From the NCBI RefSeq assembly GCF_011761565.1, contig NZ_JAASRM010000001.1, positions 2,728,139-2,792,138 of the forward strand: a stretch of 64,000 nucleotides of DNA, given 5' to 3'. Below the pieces are notes generated by a model. The model saw nothing but the letters and a program-made list of their open reading frames with translations. It did not search any database and had not been told where the DNA came from. Shown here in pieces: positions 35,429 through 45,000 of this stretch (position 1 is its first letter; the number at the start of each line of letters is the position of its first letter). The DNA comes from Rhizomicrobium palustre (lineage in GTDB: Bacteria > Pseudomonadota > Alphaproteobacteria > Micropepsales > Micropepsaceae). The position numbers and the translations under genes were made by a program.

Positions 35429-36736
35429 ATGAAATGGATTTTGGGGGCGGCCGCCATCGGCTGCCTTGCGGTTTGGAGCGCCGCGCTCGCGGAAGACCTG
35501 CCGAAAGAATGGATTGACCCCGACACCCACCACCGGGTGGTTCGCATTTCTGAGGAGCCGGGCAGCCAGAGCCTCTACTTCAATTTCAATGCCTACACGC
35601 CCCAGAACGACAAGATGGTGATCTCCACCCCGAAGGGGATCGCGTCGTTCGATTTCAAGACCCGCGCGCTGAAGCTGATCGTGCCGGGCAAGGTGCATCT
35701 GCTCTTCACCGGCCACAAGACCCGCCAAGTCTATTACGAAATCGGTGACCTTGAATCCGGCGCGAGCAAGACCATCTACGCCGCCGATATCGATACCGGC
35801 AAAAGCCATCAGGTCGCCAAGATCGAGAGCGGCAATATCCAAAGCATCAATGCCGACGAGACGTTGCTCGGCGGTGTGGTGGAACACAGCAGCGGTCAGG
35901 TGATCGGTCATGACGGCATGATCGTGCCCAAGGACGTCACCAAGGGACCGGCGCCGAATGGGCCGGACGGCAAGCCGCTCGCCTATGCGGATGCCAAAGA
36001 ATCCCGCATGGATCAGCGCCTTGAAGCCAAGATCCCGATGGAAATTTTCACCATCAATATCAAGACGGGTGAGCGCAAGATCGTCACCGCCTCGACCGAT
36101 TGGCTGAACCATTTGCAGTTCTCGCCGACCGATCCGGGGCTCTTGATGTATTGCCATGAAGGCCCCTGGCATAAGGTGGACCGTCTCTGGCTCATCCGCG
36201 TGGATCAGGCCGATGCTAAGCCGCTGAAGCTGCACACCCGCACCATGAATATGGAAATCGCCGGTCACGAATGGTTCAGCCATGACGGCAAGACCATTTG
36301 GTATGATCTGCAGACCCCACGCGGTGAGGATTTCTGGGTTGCCGGCTATCGCATCGCTGATGGCAGCCGCACCTGGTACCACCACCAGCGCAATGAATGG
36401 TCGGTGCATTATAACCAGTCGGACGACGGCACGCTTTTCTCCGGCGACGGCGGCGATCCCGAGATGGTGGCGCATGCCCCCGATGGCAAGTGGATGTACC
36501 TCTTCCGTCCGCACATCATCGCGGATGGCCTCGCGGGCGTGAAAGCCCCGAACTCAGAATCGCTGGTGCATCCGGGCTATTTCGAAGCCGAAAAACTCGT
36601 GAACCTGAAGGATCACAAGTACAAGCTGGAACCGAACGGCCGCTTCTCGCCGGATGGAAAATGGCTGATCTTCCGCTCCAACATGTTGGGCGGTGCCTCG
36701 CAGGTTTATGCGGTGGAAATCGCGAAGGCGAAATAA
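35429..36736 (+). CDS. Oligogalacturonate lyase (PL22), copy B, exported
   Basis: A 435-residue protein with a signal peptide (cleavage near AALA-ED). The propeller sequence is a clear PL22: LNHLQFSPTDPGLLMYCHEG, GPWHKVDRLWLI, AGHEWFSHDGKTIWYD, RNEWSVHYNQSDDGTLFSGD and a final FSPDGKWLIFRSNM. PL22 enzymes cleave oligogalacturonides by beta-elimination using a metal and histidines; several conserved His residues are present. It is more typical of the family than copy A, so the two may differ in substrate. AAGGGGAA precedes the ATG. It is convergent with the GH28 gene with a 17-base gap. Confidence 0.88.
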   Translation: MKWILGAAAIGCLAVWSAALAEDLPKEWIDPDTHHRVVRISEEPGSQSLYFNFNAYTPQNDKMVISTPKGIASFDFKTRALKLIVPGKVHLLFTGHKTRQVYYEIGDLESGASKTIYAADIDTGKSHQVAKIESGNIQSINADETLLGGVVEHSSGQVIGHDGMIVPKDVTKGPAPNGPDGKPLAYADAKESRMDQRLEAKIPMEIFTINIKTGERKIVTASTDWLNHLQFSPTDPGLLMYCHEGPWHKVDRLWLIRVDQADAKPLKLHTRTMNMEIAGHEWFSHDGKTIWYDLQTPRGEDFWVAGYRIADGSRTWYHHQRNEWSVHYNQSDDGTLFSGDGGDPEMVAHAPDGKWMYLFRPHIIADGLAGVKAPNSESLVHPGYFEAEKLVNLKDHKYKLEPNGRFSPDGKWLIFRSNMLGGASQVYAVEIAKAK

Positions 36737-36753
36737 AGCTCGCCTTGCTCTAG

Positions 36754-38301
36754 CTAGTGATCGGCCGCGGTGCTTTCTGGTGCCGCGGCCGTTTTGTATC
36801 TGACGCCGACTGCCGCGACGTTTCCCGCATCGTCATAGAGAACAGGCGGGCGGCTTTCGCTCCGCGCGGTGGAAAGTTCGATCGTGTTCAGCGACACGCC
36901 ACGGGCATGGCGCACGAAAAGGCCCCAAGATGGCGTCGGGCCGAACATGCTCGGCTCGGGATAGGATTCTGCGGCTTCCGGCAAAGGTGAAGCGGTGGCT
37001 GCGACTGGCGCATCGCGGAAGTGAAGGCTGATATTGCTGAGGGTAATGTCCGTCACCGGGCTTTCAGAAAGCCCAGCGATGATCGCCGCAAAGCGCGGAT
37101 CGACATTGCTCGCATGGATATTGGCGATACTTATGCCGCGCGCGGTGGCCATTTTTGCGCCCGTTGGGGCTCGGCGGCGATCGCCAATACGCACGAACAG
37201 TGGCGCGGTGGTGATCTCGCGCATGGTGATATTATTCACCACGATATCTTCCATCTTGCCGCCGTCGACGATCTCCAGCGCCAGCCCGCGGCAGCGTTCG
37301 AAAACACAGTTGCTGATGGCGATATTTTCAAATCCGCCCGCGCTTTCCGTACCGAGTTTGATGCGGCCGGTGACGCCGTCCTTATCGGGCGCGATGTACT
37401 GAGTGCTGCGATAGCTGCCATCCAGCATGCTGCCGATGTCATAGCCGCTAACGAAGCAATTAGTGATGGTCACGTTGCGGGTGGGGCGGAACGCACCGAG
37501 CGCATAACTGCTCTTCAGCACAATGGCGTCATCGCTGGGCGTGTTCACAGTCAGATTCGAAAGGTGAACGTTGCTGACGCAATCAAGGTCGATGCCGTCA
37601 CGGTTGGAGTCGATTTTGAGATTGTCGAGCGTGTGGCCGTCACCGCCGGTGATCAGAATGGCGATGTGCCCGCCACGATAGAGTGAGAAATCGCGCAAGG
37701 TCGCGCGGCGCACATTCTTGAACGCAATCGCTTTGTTGCCTTGGCCATTCATCGCCGCAAGCTGGGCTTCATAGCCTGCCACCAGTTCTTTCGGTGCAGG
37801 CCCCATACTTAATGGGCGGTCGCCAGCCGCGCCTTTCGACCAGGGGGCGCCGGGGCCTTCGCGTGTCAGCCCCTCGCCATCGATCAGGCCGGGACCAAGG
37901 ATTGCGATGTCCTCGGCGCCGTCAGCCCAGATCAAGCTGTTATGCCAATGGTTATGGCCGAAATCCTGATAGCGGTCAGTCGGGTTGGGTTCGGGCAGAT
38001 CGTAATGGCCCATATCCCCCGGTCGCCCTGCGATTATTGTCGCTCCCGCGCCCAGCATCAGCACCACGCGGCTCTTAAGCTCAATGGAATAGCTGAGATA
38101 GCGACCTGCCGGCAGCAGGACGGTACCGCCCCCCTGTTTCGCAGCCGCGTTGATTGCCTCTTGGATTGCGCGTGTGTCTGGACGTTTCCCATCACCCTTA
38201 GCGCCAAAGCTGCGGATATCGAAAACCGCGCCTGCTTGGGCGAAAGCGGGAAGAAGGGGGAGGTACGCTCCCATGGCGATCACACTGCGGCGGCTTGGCA
38301 T
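36754..38301 (-). CDS. GH28 family (polygalacturonase-like), probable Tat substrate
   Basis: A 515-residue right-handed beta-helix protein. The start at 38301 gives MPSRRSVIAMGAYLPLLPAF, a twin-arginine-like signal ending AQA. After the pectate-lyase-like N-terminus (FDIRSFGAKGDGKRPDTRAI) come the GH28 blocks NRDGIDLDCVSNVHLSN, PSDDAIVLKSS and GRIKLGTESAGGFENI (the R-I-K motif). The usual catalytic-site GHG segment is replaced by SGYDIGSMLDG, so the active-site histidine of fungal polygalacturonases is not obvious; this may mark a subfamily with another specificity, such as rhamnogalacturonan hydrolase. An AT-rich dyad lies 41 bases upstream, shared with the divergent PL26 gene. Confidence 0.85.
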   Translation of the reverse strand: MPSRRSVIAMGAYLPLLPAFAQAGAVFDIRSFGAKGDGKRPDTRAIQEAINAAAKQGGGTVLLPAGRYLSYSIELKSRVVLMLGAGATIIAGRPGDMGHYDLPEPNPTDRYQDFGHNHWHNSLIWADGAEDIAILGPGLIDGEGLTREGPGAPWSKGAAGDRPLSMGPAPKELVAGYEAQLAAMNGQGNKAIAFKNVRRATLRDFSLYRGGHIAILITGGDGHTLDNLKIDSNRDGIDLDCVSNVHLSNLTVNTPSDDAIVLKSSYALGAFRPTRNVTITNCFVSGYDIGSMLDGSYRSTQYIAPDKDGVTGRIKLGTESAGGFENIAISNCVFERCRGLALEIVDGGKMEDIVVNNITMREITTAPLFVRIGDRRRAPTGAKMATARGISIANIHASNVDPRFAAIIAGLSESPVTDITLSNISLHFRDAPVAATASPLPEAAESYPEPSMFGPTPSWGLFVRHARGVSLNTIELSTARSESRPPVLYDDAGNVAAVGVRYKTAAAPESTAADH

Positions 38302-38341
38302 GGTGATCTTGCCTTTCTCGATGGGAAATTTGAGGTTAGGG

Positions 38342-38357
38342 TGATCATATATAATCA
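38342..38357. promoter_or_regulatory. Near-perfect AT-rich palindrome between GH28 and PL26 genes
   Basis: TGATCATATATAATCA matches its reverse complement at 14 of 16 positions. It lies 41 bases upstream of the GH28 start and 50 upstream of the PL26 start, well placed for an operator shared by both genes. Confidence 0.55.
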
Positions 38358-38406
38358 AAAATAACCACCAACTGTCACTATCCGGCAGTTGTATGTAGGG
38401 GCAGAG

Positions 38407-41124
38407 ATGAAAAAGGACCTTACCACAGTGTCGCGTCGTGCCGCTCTGCAGATCGGAGCGGGTCTAGCGATGGCAGCCCAAGCTTCTGGTCCGGCATCGG
38501 CACGTCCGCATAAGGCCGTCTCTCCTGTTTCTGTCAGCTGGTTGGATGGGGCGCCTAACGCTGATGCGGCTGCTGTTTGGGGCTGTCCTTGGCCACAAGG
38601 GGCCTTACCGAAATCGACCCGCTTCCATCTTTCGGGAGAGAAAGCTGGCGGTGTTCCATTGCAAAGCTGGCCCTTAGCCTATTGGCCCGATGGCTCCCTG
38701 AAATGGACCGGCCATGCCGCTTGCGTGCCCAAAGGCGCGGGCAAATTGGCTGTCGCGCCGGGGACACCGTTACGTCCTGATGATGCTTTGGTGGTTGATA
38801 AGGCGGATGGCAAAATACGCATTCGCTCGGGCAGTCTGCTGCTGGTGCTGCCAATGAAAGGGCCAGTGCTGATTGAAACGGTGGCGCTAGACGGCAAAGT
38901 TCTCGCGCGCCAGGGCCGCCTCAACGTGCTCCGCCGTGATCGGGCGGAAACCGGCGAAGGGGCTACACAAACTGACGGCTTCTCCGGTGAAATCGAGGCG
39001 GCGGTGATCGAGCAATCCGGTCCTGTTCGCGCTGTGGTACGTTTTGATGGGCATTACAGCAATGGCGCACGTCGCTGGCTGCCGTTCTCGGTGCGCCTCT
39101 CGCTCATTGCGGGCTCGAACAGTCTGAAGCTGGCGCACAGCTTCGTCTTTGATAGCGACGGCCAGAAGGATTTCATCTCCGGTATGGGTCTCAAATTCGA
39201 TGTTCCCCTGGCGGATGAATTGCATAACCGCCATATCCGATTTGGCGGCGACAAGGGTGGCGTCTGGGCTGAAGCGGTGCGCAATTTACCCGGATGGGCC
39301 GAGAAGAAATTCGCTTACGCTGCGCAATTCCGTACCCAGCTTGACGGTCGCAAAGTGCCTGCGCTCGCTGAAATGGATGAGAAATCCCGAGGCCAGTTGC
39401 AAAGCGTTGCGGCCTGGGGTGATTTTAAGCTGACGCAGCTCAGCCCCGATCATTTCGCCATTTCTAAGCGTACGACCTCTAAGGCCTGCTGGCTCTCCGC
39501 CGATCATGGCAAGCGCGCGTCAGGCCTTGCTTATATTGGCGGCGTCTCCGGTGGCGTGGTGTTCGGCCAGGAAGATTTTTGGCAGTGCCACCCTTCCGCG
39601 CTTGAAATCACGGGTGCCCGCGGCGAGGCGGCTACGGCGGCGATCTGGTTCTGGTCGTCCGATGCGCCGGCCATGGATATGCGCCATTACGATACCGAAG
39701 GCCACGGCCTCGAAATCAATTACGAGGATGTGCAGCCGGGGCATTCCACGCCATTGGGCGTCGCGCGCACCACCACCGCAGTCTTGCGCTTCGTCTCTTC
39801 TACACCCTCGCGCCGCGAATTTTCCGCAATGAGCAAAAATCACGGCAAGCCGCCAGTCCTGCTCGCGGATCGTGAAGCAATCCACGCGGCAGGCGTGTTC
39901 GGTTGCTGGTCATTGGTGGATCGCTCAACACCAGAGAAAGCCGAGGTGGAAGACAAGCTCGCGGCACTCACCAGCTTTTATGAAAAAGAAATCGACCGCC
40001 GCCAGTGGTATGGTTTCTGGAACTATGGCGATGTCTGCCACAGCTATGATTCTGATCGCCATAGCTGGCGTTATGACGTCGGCGGTTATGCCTGGGCCAA
40101 CAGCGAACTCGTGCCCGATTTGTGGTTCTGGTACGCGTTCCTGCGCAGCGGTAAGCCGGAATTGTTCCGCATGGCCGAGGCGATGACGCGCCATACCAGC
40201 GAAGTCGATACCTATCACATCGGTCCCTTCGCCATGCTGGGTTCGCGTCACAACGTCGTGCATTGGGGCTGCGGCGCCAAAGAGGCGCGGATCAGTCAGG
40301 CGCTGCTGCGGCGCATGTATTACTACCTCACCGCCGACGAACGCACGGGCGATATCATGGCCGCGATGGTCGACGCCGATAGCGCGCTGGTCGCGAACGA
40401 TCCCTTGCGGGAAATCCTGCCGCCTTCGGCCTATCCAACGCACGCACGCAGCGGCCCGGATTGGTTCGCCTTTGCCAGCAATTGGTTCACCGCATGGGAG
40501 CGCACCGGCGAGACGCGCTGGCGCGATAAGATCCTCACCGGGATGAAGGATCTTGCGGCTATGCCGGATGGTCTCTTCTCGGGCACGCCGTTCGGGTACG
40601 ATCCCGCCACGGGCCATCTGCATGATCTCGGCCTGGCCTTCAAATACTCCTATCACCTCGCCACGATCTTCGGCGGGGCGGAGTTCATGTTCGAGCTTCT
40701 GCCGCTTTTGCCGCACAAGGAATTCGCGGAGGCGTGGCTGCGCTATTGCCAGTATTACAACGCTCCGGAAGAAGAGCGGCGCCGTGTCATAAATCCCGCC
40801 GCCACCAACAAGCATTTCGGCTATCCGGCATGGCATGCGCGGCTCACCGCCTATGCGGCCAAGATGAAAGGCGATTCTGCGCTGGCGCAGCGCGCCTGGG
40901 ACGAGGTGTTTTATGGGGCCGGGCAGATGCCGTCGTCCCACAGCCCCTTGCAGATCGATAAAGTCGCGCCGCCAGAGGTTCTAGACGATCTTGAAGAGAT
41001 GCCGTGGCTGGGTGGCACCAACCACGCCTCGCAATGGTCGCTGAACCTCATGGCTTTGCTGGCTTTGGTGCCTGAAGCGGCGCCAAAGGACCTGCGTGGC
41101 GTCTGGAAGCCGCAAAAGCTCTAG
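38407..41124 (+). CDS. Exo-rhamnogalacturonan lyase family protein (PL26/YetA-like), Tat-exported
   Basis: A 905-residue protein beginning MKKDLTTVSRRAALQIGAGL, a twin-arginine signal with a PASA cleavage site. The size and the sequence resemble the YetA/PL26 exo-rhamnogalacturonan lyases: an N-terminal beta-sandwich with WPLAYWPDGSLKWTGHAA, a middle beta-rich part, and a C-terminal alpha/alpha toroid with WYGFWNYGDVCHSYDSDRHSW, GGYAWANSELVPDLWFWY and HARSGPDWFAF. PL26 enzymes release unsaturated galacturonyl-rhamnose from chain ends, which are the substrates of GH105. The ATG at 38407 is preferred (GGGGGCAGAG upstream). It is convergent with the next gene, sharing four bases at the stops. 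Confidence 0.83.
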   Translation: MKKDLTTVSRRAALQIGAGLAMAAQASGPASARPHKAVSPVSVSWLDGAPNADAAAVWGCPWPQGALPKSTRFHLSGEKAGGVPLQSWPLAYWPDGSLKWTGHAACVPKGAGKLAVAPGTPLRPDDALVVDKADGKIRIRSGSLLLVLPMKGPVLIETVALDGKVLARQGRLNVLRRDRAETGEGATQTDGFSGEIEAAVIEQSGPVRAVVRFDGHYSNGARRWLPFSVRLSLIAGSNSLKLAHSFVFDSDGQKDFISGMGLKFDVPLADELHNRHIRFGGDKGGVWAEAVRNLPGWAEKKFAYAAQFRTQLDGRKVPALAEMDEKSRGQLQSVAAWGDFKLTQLSPDHFAISKRTTSKACWLSADHGKRASGLAYIGGVSGGVVFGQEDFWQCHPSALEITGARGEAATAAIWFWSSDAPAMDMRHYDTEGHGLEINYEDVQPGHSTPLGVARTTTAVLRFVSSTPSRREFSAMSKNHGKPPVLLADREAIHAAGVFGCWSLVDRSTPEKAEVEDKLAALTSFYEKEIDRRQWYGFWNYGDVCHSYDSDRHSWRYDVGGYAWANSELVPDLWFWYAFLRSGKPELFRMAEAMTRHTSEVDTYHIGPFAMLGSRHNVVHWGCGAKEARISQALLRRMYYYLTADERTGDIMAAMVDADSALVANDPLREILPPSAYPTHARSGPDWFAFASNWFTAWERTGETRWRDKILTGMKDLAAMPDGLFSGTPFGYDPATGHLHDLGLAFKYSYHLATIFGGAEFMFELLPLLPHKEFAEAWLRYCQYYNAPEEERRRVINPAATNKHFGYPAWHARLTAYAAKMKGDSALAQRAWDEVFYGAGQMPSSHSPLQIDKVAPPEVLDDLEEMPWLGGTNHASQWSLNLMALLALVPEAAPKDLRGVWKPQKL

Positions 41125-41843
41125 TTCAGGCGATAAACACGGAAATTGCGCACCCGCATATGGTTCAGCGTGGTGCGCAGGCCGAACCATCCCTCGCGAT
41201 AGGGCGCGGGATCGTCGTAATGGAATAGCTTCACATCATCCCGGAAGTAGCGGATATCGCTACCATGAACGGTGATGCGAATGGTCTGCCACGCATTGGG
41301 TTGGATCATGTCCTGCGGCTGGGAGCGGTCGTTTTCCGGCAGCAGCGGGCGTTCTTGAGGATCGCCGATATAGCGGCGGAAGCGCGTGGTCGTATTCCGG
41401 TTTCCGCCTAAGCCCACGTAATACATCCGAAGGGTGTTGTAGTCTTCGAACTTGCCGCTTCGCGCAGGCGAGAAGAAATCCTTCGGGCGCAGCGGGTCGG
41501 TCGCCATAAAGAAACAATTAAGATCGCTCACCCGGTCAAAGGGGCCACCTTCTGCGACAGCCTGTACCTGATACTCGATTTCGAGCGGACCGGAGAGTTT
41601 CGGCCTGAACCACAGCGTCGCACCCTTAGGCGCGACAATATCGATCATCCCTTTCGCAAATCGAAGCTCGCCAGCCTCTTCAAACTCACCGAGCCACTGA
41701 TCGCCGTTTTGAAAATCGTCTTGGAAAAGGATCGCGCTGCGGTCGGAAGATTGCAGTTTGCCAATATTTCCAGGGGTTTGCGCAAAGGTCTGTGTACCAA
41801 TGAAAATAAGAAGCGCTCCAAACAATGGGCGTTTTGAAATCAT
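41121..41843 (-). CDS. DUF6250-like exported protein
   Basis: A 240-residue protein with a signal peptide (FGALLIFIGTQTFAQ). The mature part is a single concanavalin-like beta-sandwich: FQDDFQNGDQWLGEFEEAG, a FFMATDPLRPKDFF block, YNTLRMYYVGLGGNRNTTTR and GWFGLRTTLNHMRVRNFRVY. This is the pattern I associate with DUF6250, often found beside rhamnogalacturonan lyases and esterases (YesU-like), with no proven activity. A carbohydrate-binding or lyase role is possible. The ATG at 41843 follows CGGGAGTAT. It is divergent from the TonB receptor with a TGAT/ATCA dyad between. Confidence 0.7.
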   Translation of the reverse strand: MISKRPLFGALLIFIGTQTFAQTPGNIGKLQSSDRSAILFQDDFQNGDQWLGEFEEAGELRFAKGMIDIVAPKGATLWFRPKLSGPLEIEYQVQAVAEGGPFDRVSDLNCFFMATDPLRPKDFFSPARSGKFEDYNTLRMYYVGLGGNRNTTTRFRRYIGDPQERPLLPENDRSQPQDMIQPNAWQTIRITVHGSDIRYFRDDVKLFHYDDPAPYREGWFGLRTTLNHMRVRNFRVYRLN

Positions 41844-41938
41844 GGTCTGGATACTCCCGAGTAAAGACTTCGTTTCCAAGTGACGCATAGAAGTGGTGCA
41901 TAAAGAGCGATACCAGTGCAAGTTCTGAACGCCGCTGG

Positions 41939-41962
41939 ATGATTATGATCATTTTTGATTGA
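41939..41962. promoter_or_regulatory. TGAT/ATCA dyads between DUF6250-like gene and TonB receptor
   Basis: ATGATTATGATCAT (41939-41952) is palindromic at 12 of 14 positions, and a TGAT at 41956-41959 forms a second overlapping dyad with the preceding ATCA. The site is about 90 bases upstream of both divergent genes. Confidence 0.5.
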
Positions 41963-42039
41963 CAGCGGAGGATCAGAATGGAAATTCTAGCGCAAGAGAA
42001 AGATGGCGAGCGCGTAATGCGGCGCCAAGGGAGGGAAGT

Positions 42040-45000
42040 ATGGAACTGCAAAACCGCGCTCTGCGCGGCGCTCTCATGTTGGGTACGGGTCTTGGTCTTT
42101 GGGCCGTAATGAGCCCGGCGTTTGGCCAGGGTGCGGAAATGCTCGAAACCGTGACGGTGACGGGTTACCGCGCTTCGCTTGAAAACGCGCTGAGCACCAA
42201 GCGCACCTCGGCTGAAATGGTGGACGCCATTAACGCCGAAGACGTCGGCAAAATGCCCGACGCCAACCTTGCTGAGTCTTTGCAGCGTCTTCCTGGTATT
42301 TCTATCGCCCGTGATAACGGCGAAGGCCGCACCATCACCGTGCGCGGCTTGGGCGCGGACTTCACGCGCGTCACCATCAACGGCATGGAAGCCCTGGCCA
42401 CGGCCGGCGGCACGCTGTCGGGTGACAATCCGAACCGCAGCCGTCAGTTCGACTTCAACACCTTCGCGTCTGAACTCTTCTCGAATTTGAAGGTCAAGAA
42501 GACTGCCGCCGCCTCCACGGATGAAGGTTCGCTCGGCGCCACCGTCGATCTCTCGACGGGCCATCCCTTCGATTACGGCGAGAAGTTCGTCGCCTCCGTC
42601 AACAACGCCACCTATGAGACGGGCCACCCCTTCAACCCGCGCATCGCGGGCCTGGCCTCAGAGACCTTCTTCGGCGGCAAGCTCGGTGCGCTGGTTTCGG
42701 TTGCGTACAACATGCGCAATCAGAAGATTAACTACTACACCAACGGCGCTGGCGGTTATACCTATTACGGTAATAACACGCTGATGAACGTTGCCGGCAC
42801 CCCGTCGGGCACGATCACGCGCGATGGCTTTGCTTCGCCAACCGGCACCTCTTGCAGCGGCAATGATGGCGTCGTGCCGGGTGTCTCCGTCACCAACGGC
42901 GCTTACTGCGGGGCTTTGTCGGGCTCTGATCCGGCTACCTACGCGCTGATCAATAACCCGCGTGGTCACAATGCGGCCACCGATTCCTCGGGCGCCTGGA
43001 AGAATCCCGGCCCGAATTATGAACTCGGCGATCCCTCGCTGGTCGATCAGGAGCTCTATCAGTCCCGTATCGGTATTACGACGGCTGAGCAGTGGCAGGT
43101 CGATGAGGACACGCTTCTGTCCTTCGACGGCTTGTTCTCCAGCTTCTACCAGAAGTCCACGAGCAACCTCGTGACTTGGCTCGGCTGGGGCCGCAATAAC
43201 ACCAATGCGACCCTGAACACCGCCAACGCCAAGACCGATCTTTCCAGCGTGTTCGCCACCTGTAAGGAATCGACCGCGGCCGTTCATGCTCCCCAGACCT
43301 GCTCCTACGCGAAGAGCATGCTGCCGGCGAACTACTTCACCACGCCCGGCTCGGCTGGCTATCGCGCCTCCGACCCGAACGGCATGCTGTATCTCATCAG
43401 CACCGTCGGTCGTCCGACTACCAAGCTGCTTGCTGGCCAGGTCGACAATGGTGTTGTTGATTACCTGAAAGCCGACAATGTCGACGACCGCACCACGGCT
43501 GACCAGTCGCGCGCGACCACCCAGTTCATGCAGGGCACGCTAAAGCTCGAACATAACTTCTCGAGCAAGCTGCACATGGATGCCTTCTATGGCATGGCGG
43601 TTTCGCGCAACCACCAGGAAGGCTTGATGGCCTCGATGGAACGCTTCGACGTCGGCTCGGCGACGGGCGAGGGCAGCTATGTCTACGACATCCGCGGCAA
43701 CGGCTTCACGCCGCAAGAAGTCTCCTATGGCTTCGATGTTGCCGATCCCACCAAGTGGGATTTCGTGAAGGGCTATTCGGCTCTGCGCCGCTATATGTAC
43801 CTGACGAGCAACAAGTACACGAACATTGCCACCAACTGGTCCTACCAGGCGGCGGATGAGCTGACGCTCCGCTTCGGCTTCACCAGCAAGATCTTCAACT
43901 TCAACACCACGCGCTATGTCCGTGCGACGGATACGACGATCAACCCGTCGCTCCAGGAAATGGGCGTCACCTCCAGCGATGTGATGCGGGTGGTGAAGTT
44001 CACCGCTGCAGATCTCGGTATGGGTGGCAATACCCCGACCTCCTTCGCGGTGCCGGATCTCGATAAGTTCGAACAGTACACCAACTATCGCTGCAACTGC
44101 GTCAACGATTACGGTGATTGGAGAATCTCCAACCTCAACTCGCAGAACAGCGGCTCGAACGGCACGACCACCTTCAACGTTCAGGAGCACGACAAGTCCT
44201 ACTATCTGCAGGGCGACTTCCAGAACATCATCGTGTTCGGCAACGAACTGCGGGGTAACATCGGCGTGCGTTATGCCACGACCGACGTGCAGTCCTACGG
44301 CTACACGGTTGCGGGCTTCAAAGCCTCGGCCACGAATTCGTATGACGATGTTCTGCCGTCCTTGAACTTGGTCTACGGCCTCAACGATGACATGGTCATC
44401 CGTGCTGGCCTGTCGAAGGTGATGTCGCGTCCGGTGCTCGCCAACATGGCGCCCACCATCAGCGGCGTTTCCCCGGGGGCGACTGCTGGTGCCTCCGGCA
44501 CGATCAGCGCCGGCAACCCGTATCTGAAGCCGTTCCGTGCCAACACGATCGACGTCAGCTATGAGTGGTATTTCGACCGTGGCGCGGTTCTGTCGGTTGC
44601 TGCCTTCGCCAAGTATGTGAAGAACAACCCGCAGTCACAGACTGTTTCTGGCCCGCTGAACACGCTGATCTCCCCGGACATGGTGACCGCCATTGCGGCC
44701 AACTATGCCAAGGACACGCCGCAATACGCGAACATCATGGACCCGACGACGACCTGGGCGTTGACGTCGTACCAGAATGCTCCGGGCGGTGTGCTGCGCG
44801 GCGTCGAAGTCAACTATCAGCAGCAGTTCAACTTCCTGCCGCATCCGTTTGACGGCTTCGGCATCAACGCGAACTACACCTATGTCCAGTCGAAGGTGCA
44901 TTATCTCTTCCGCGATGGCGTCTCGACGGTACTGAAAGACCATCTGATGCCGTGGTTCGGTGCTTCGCCGAACTCCTTCAACGCCACGATCTACTACACG

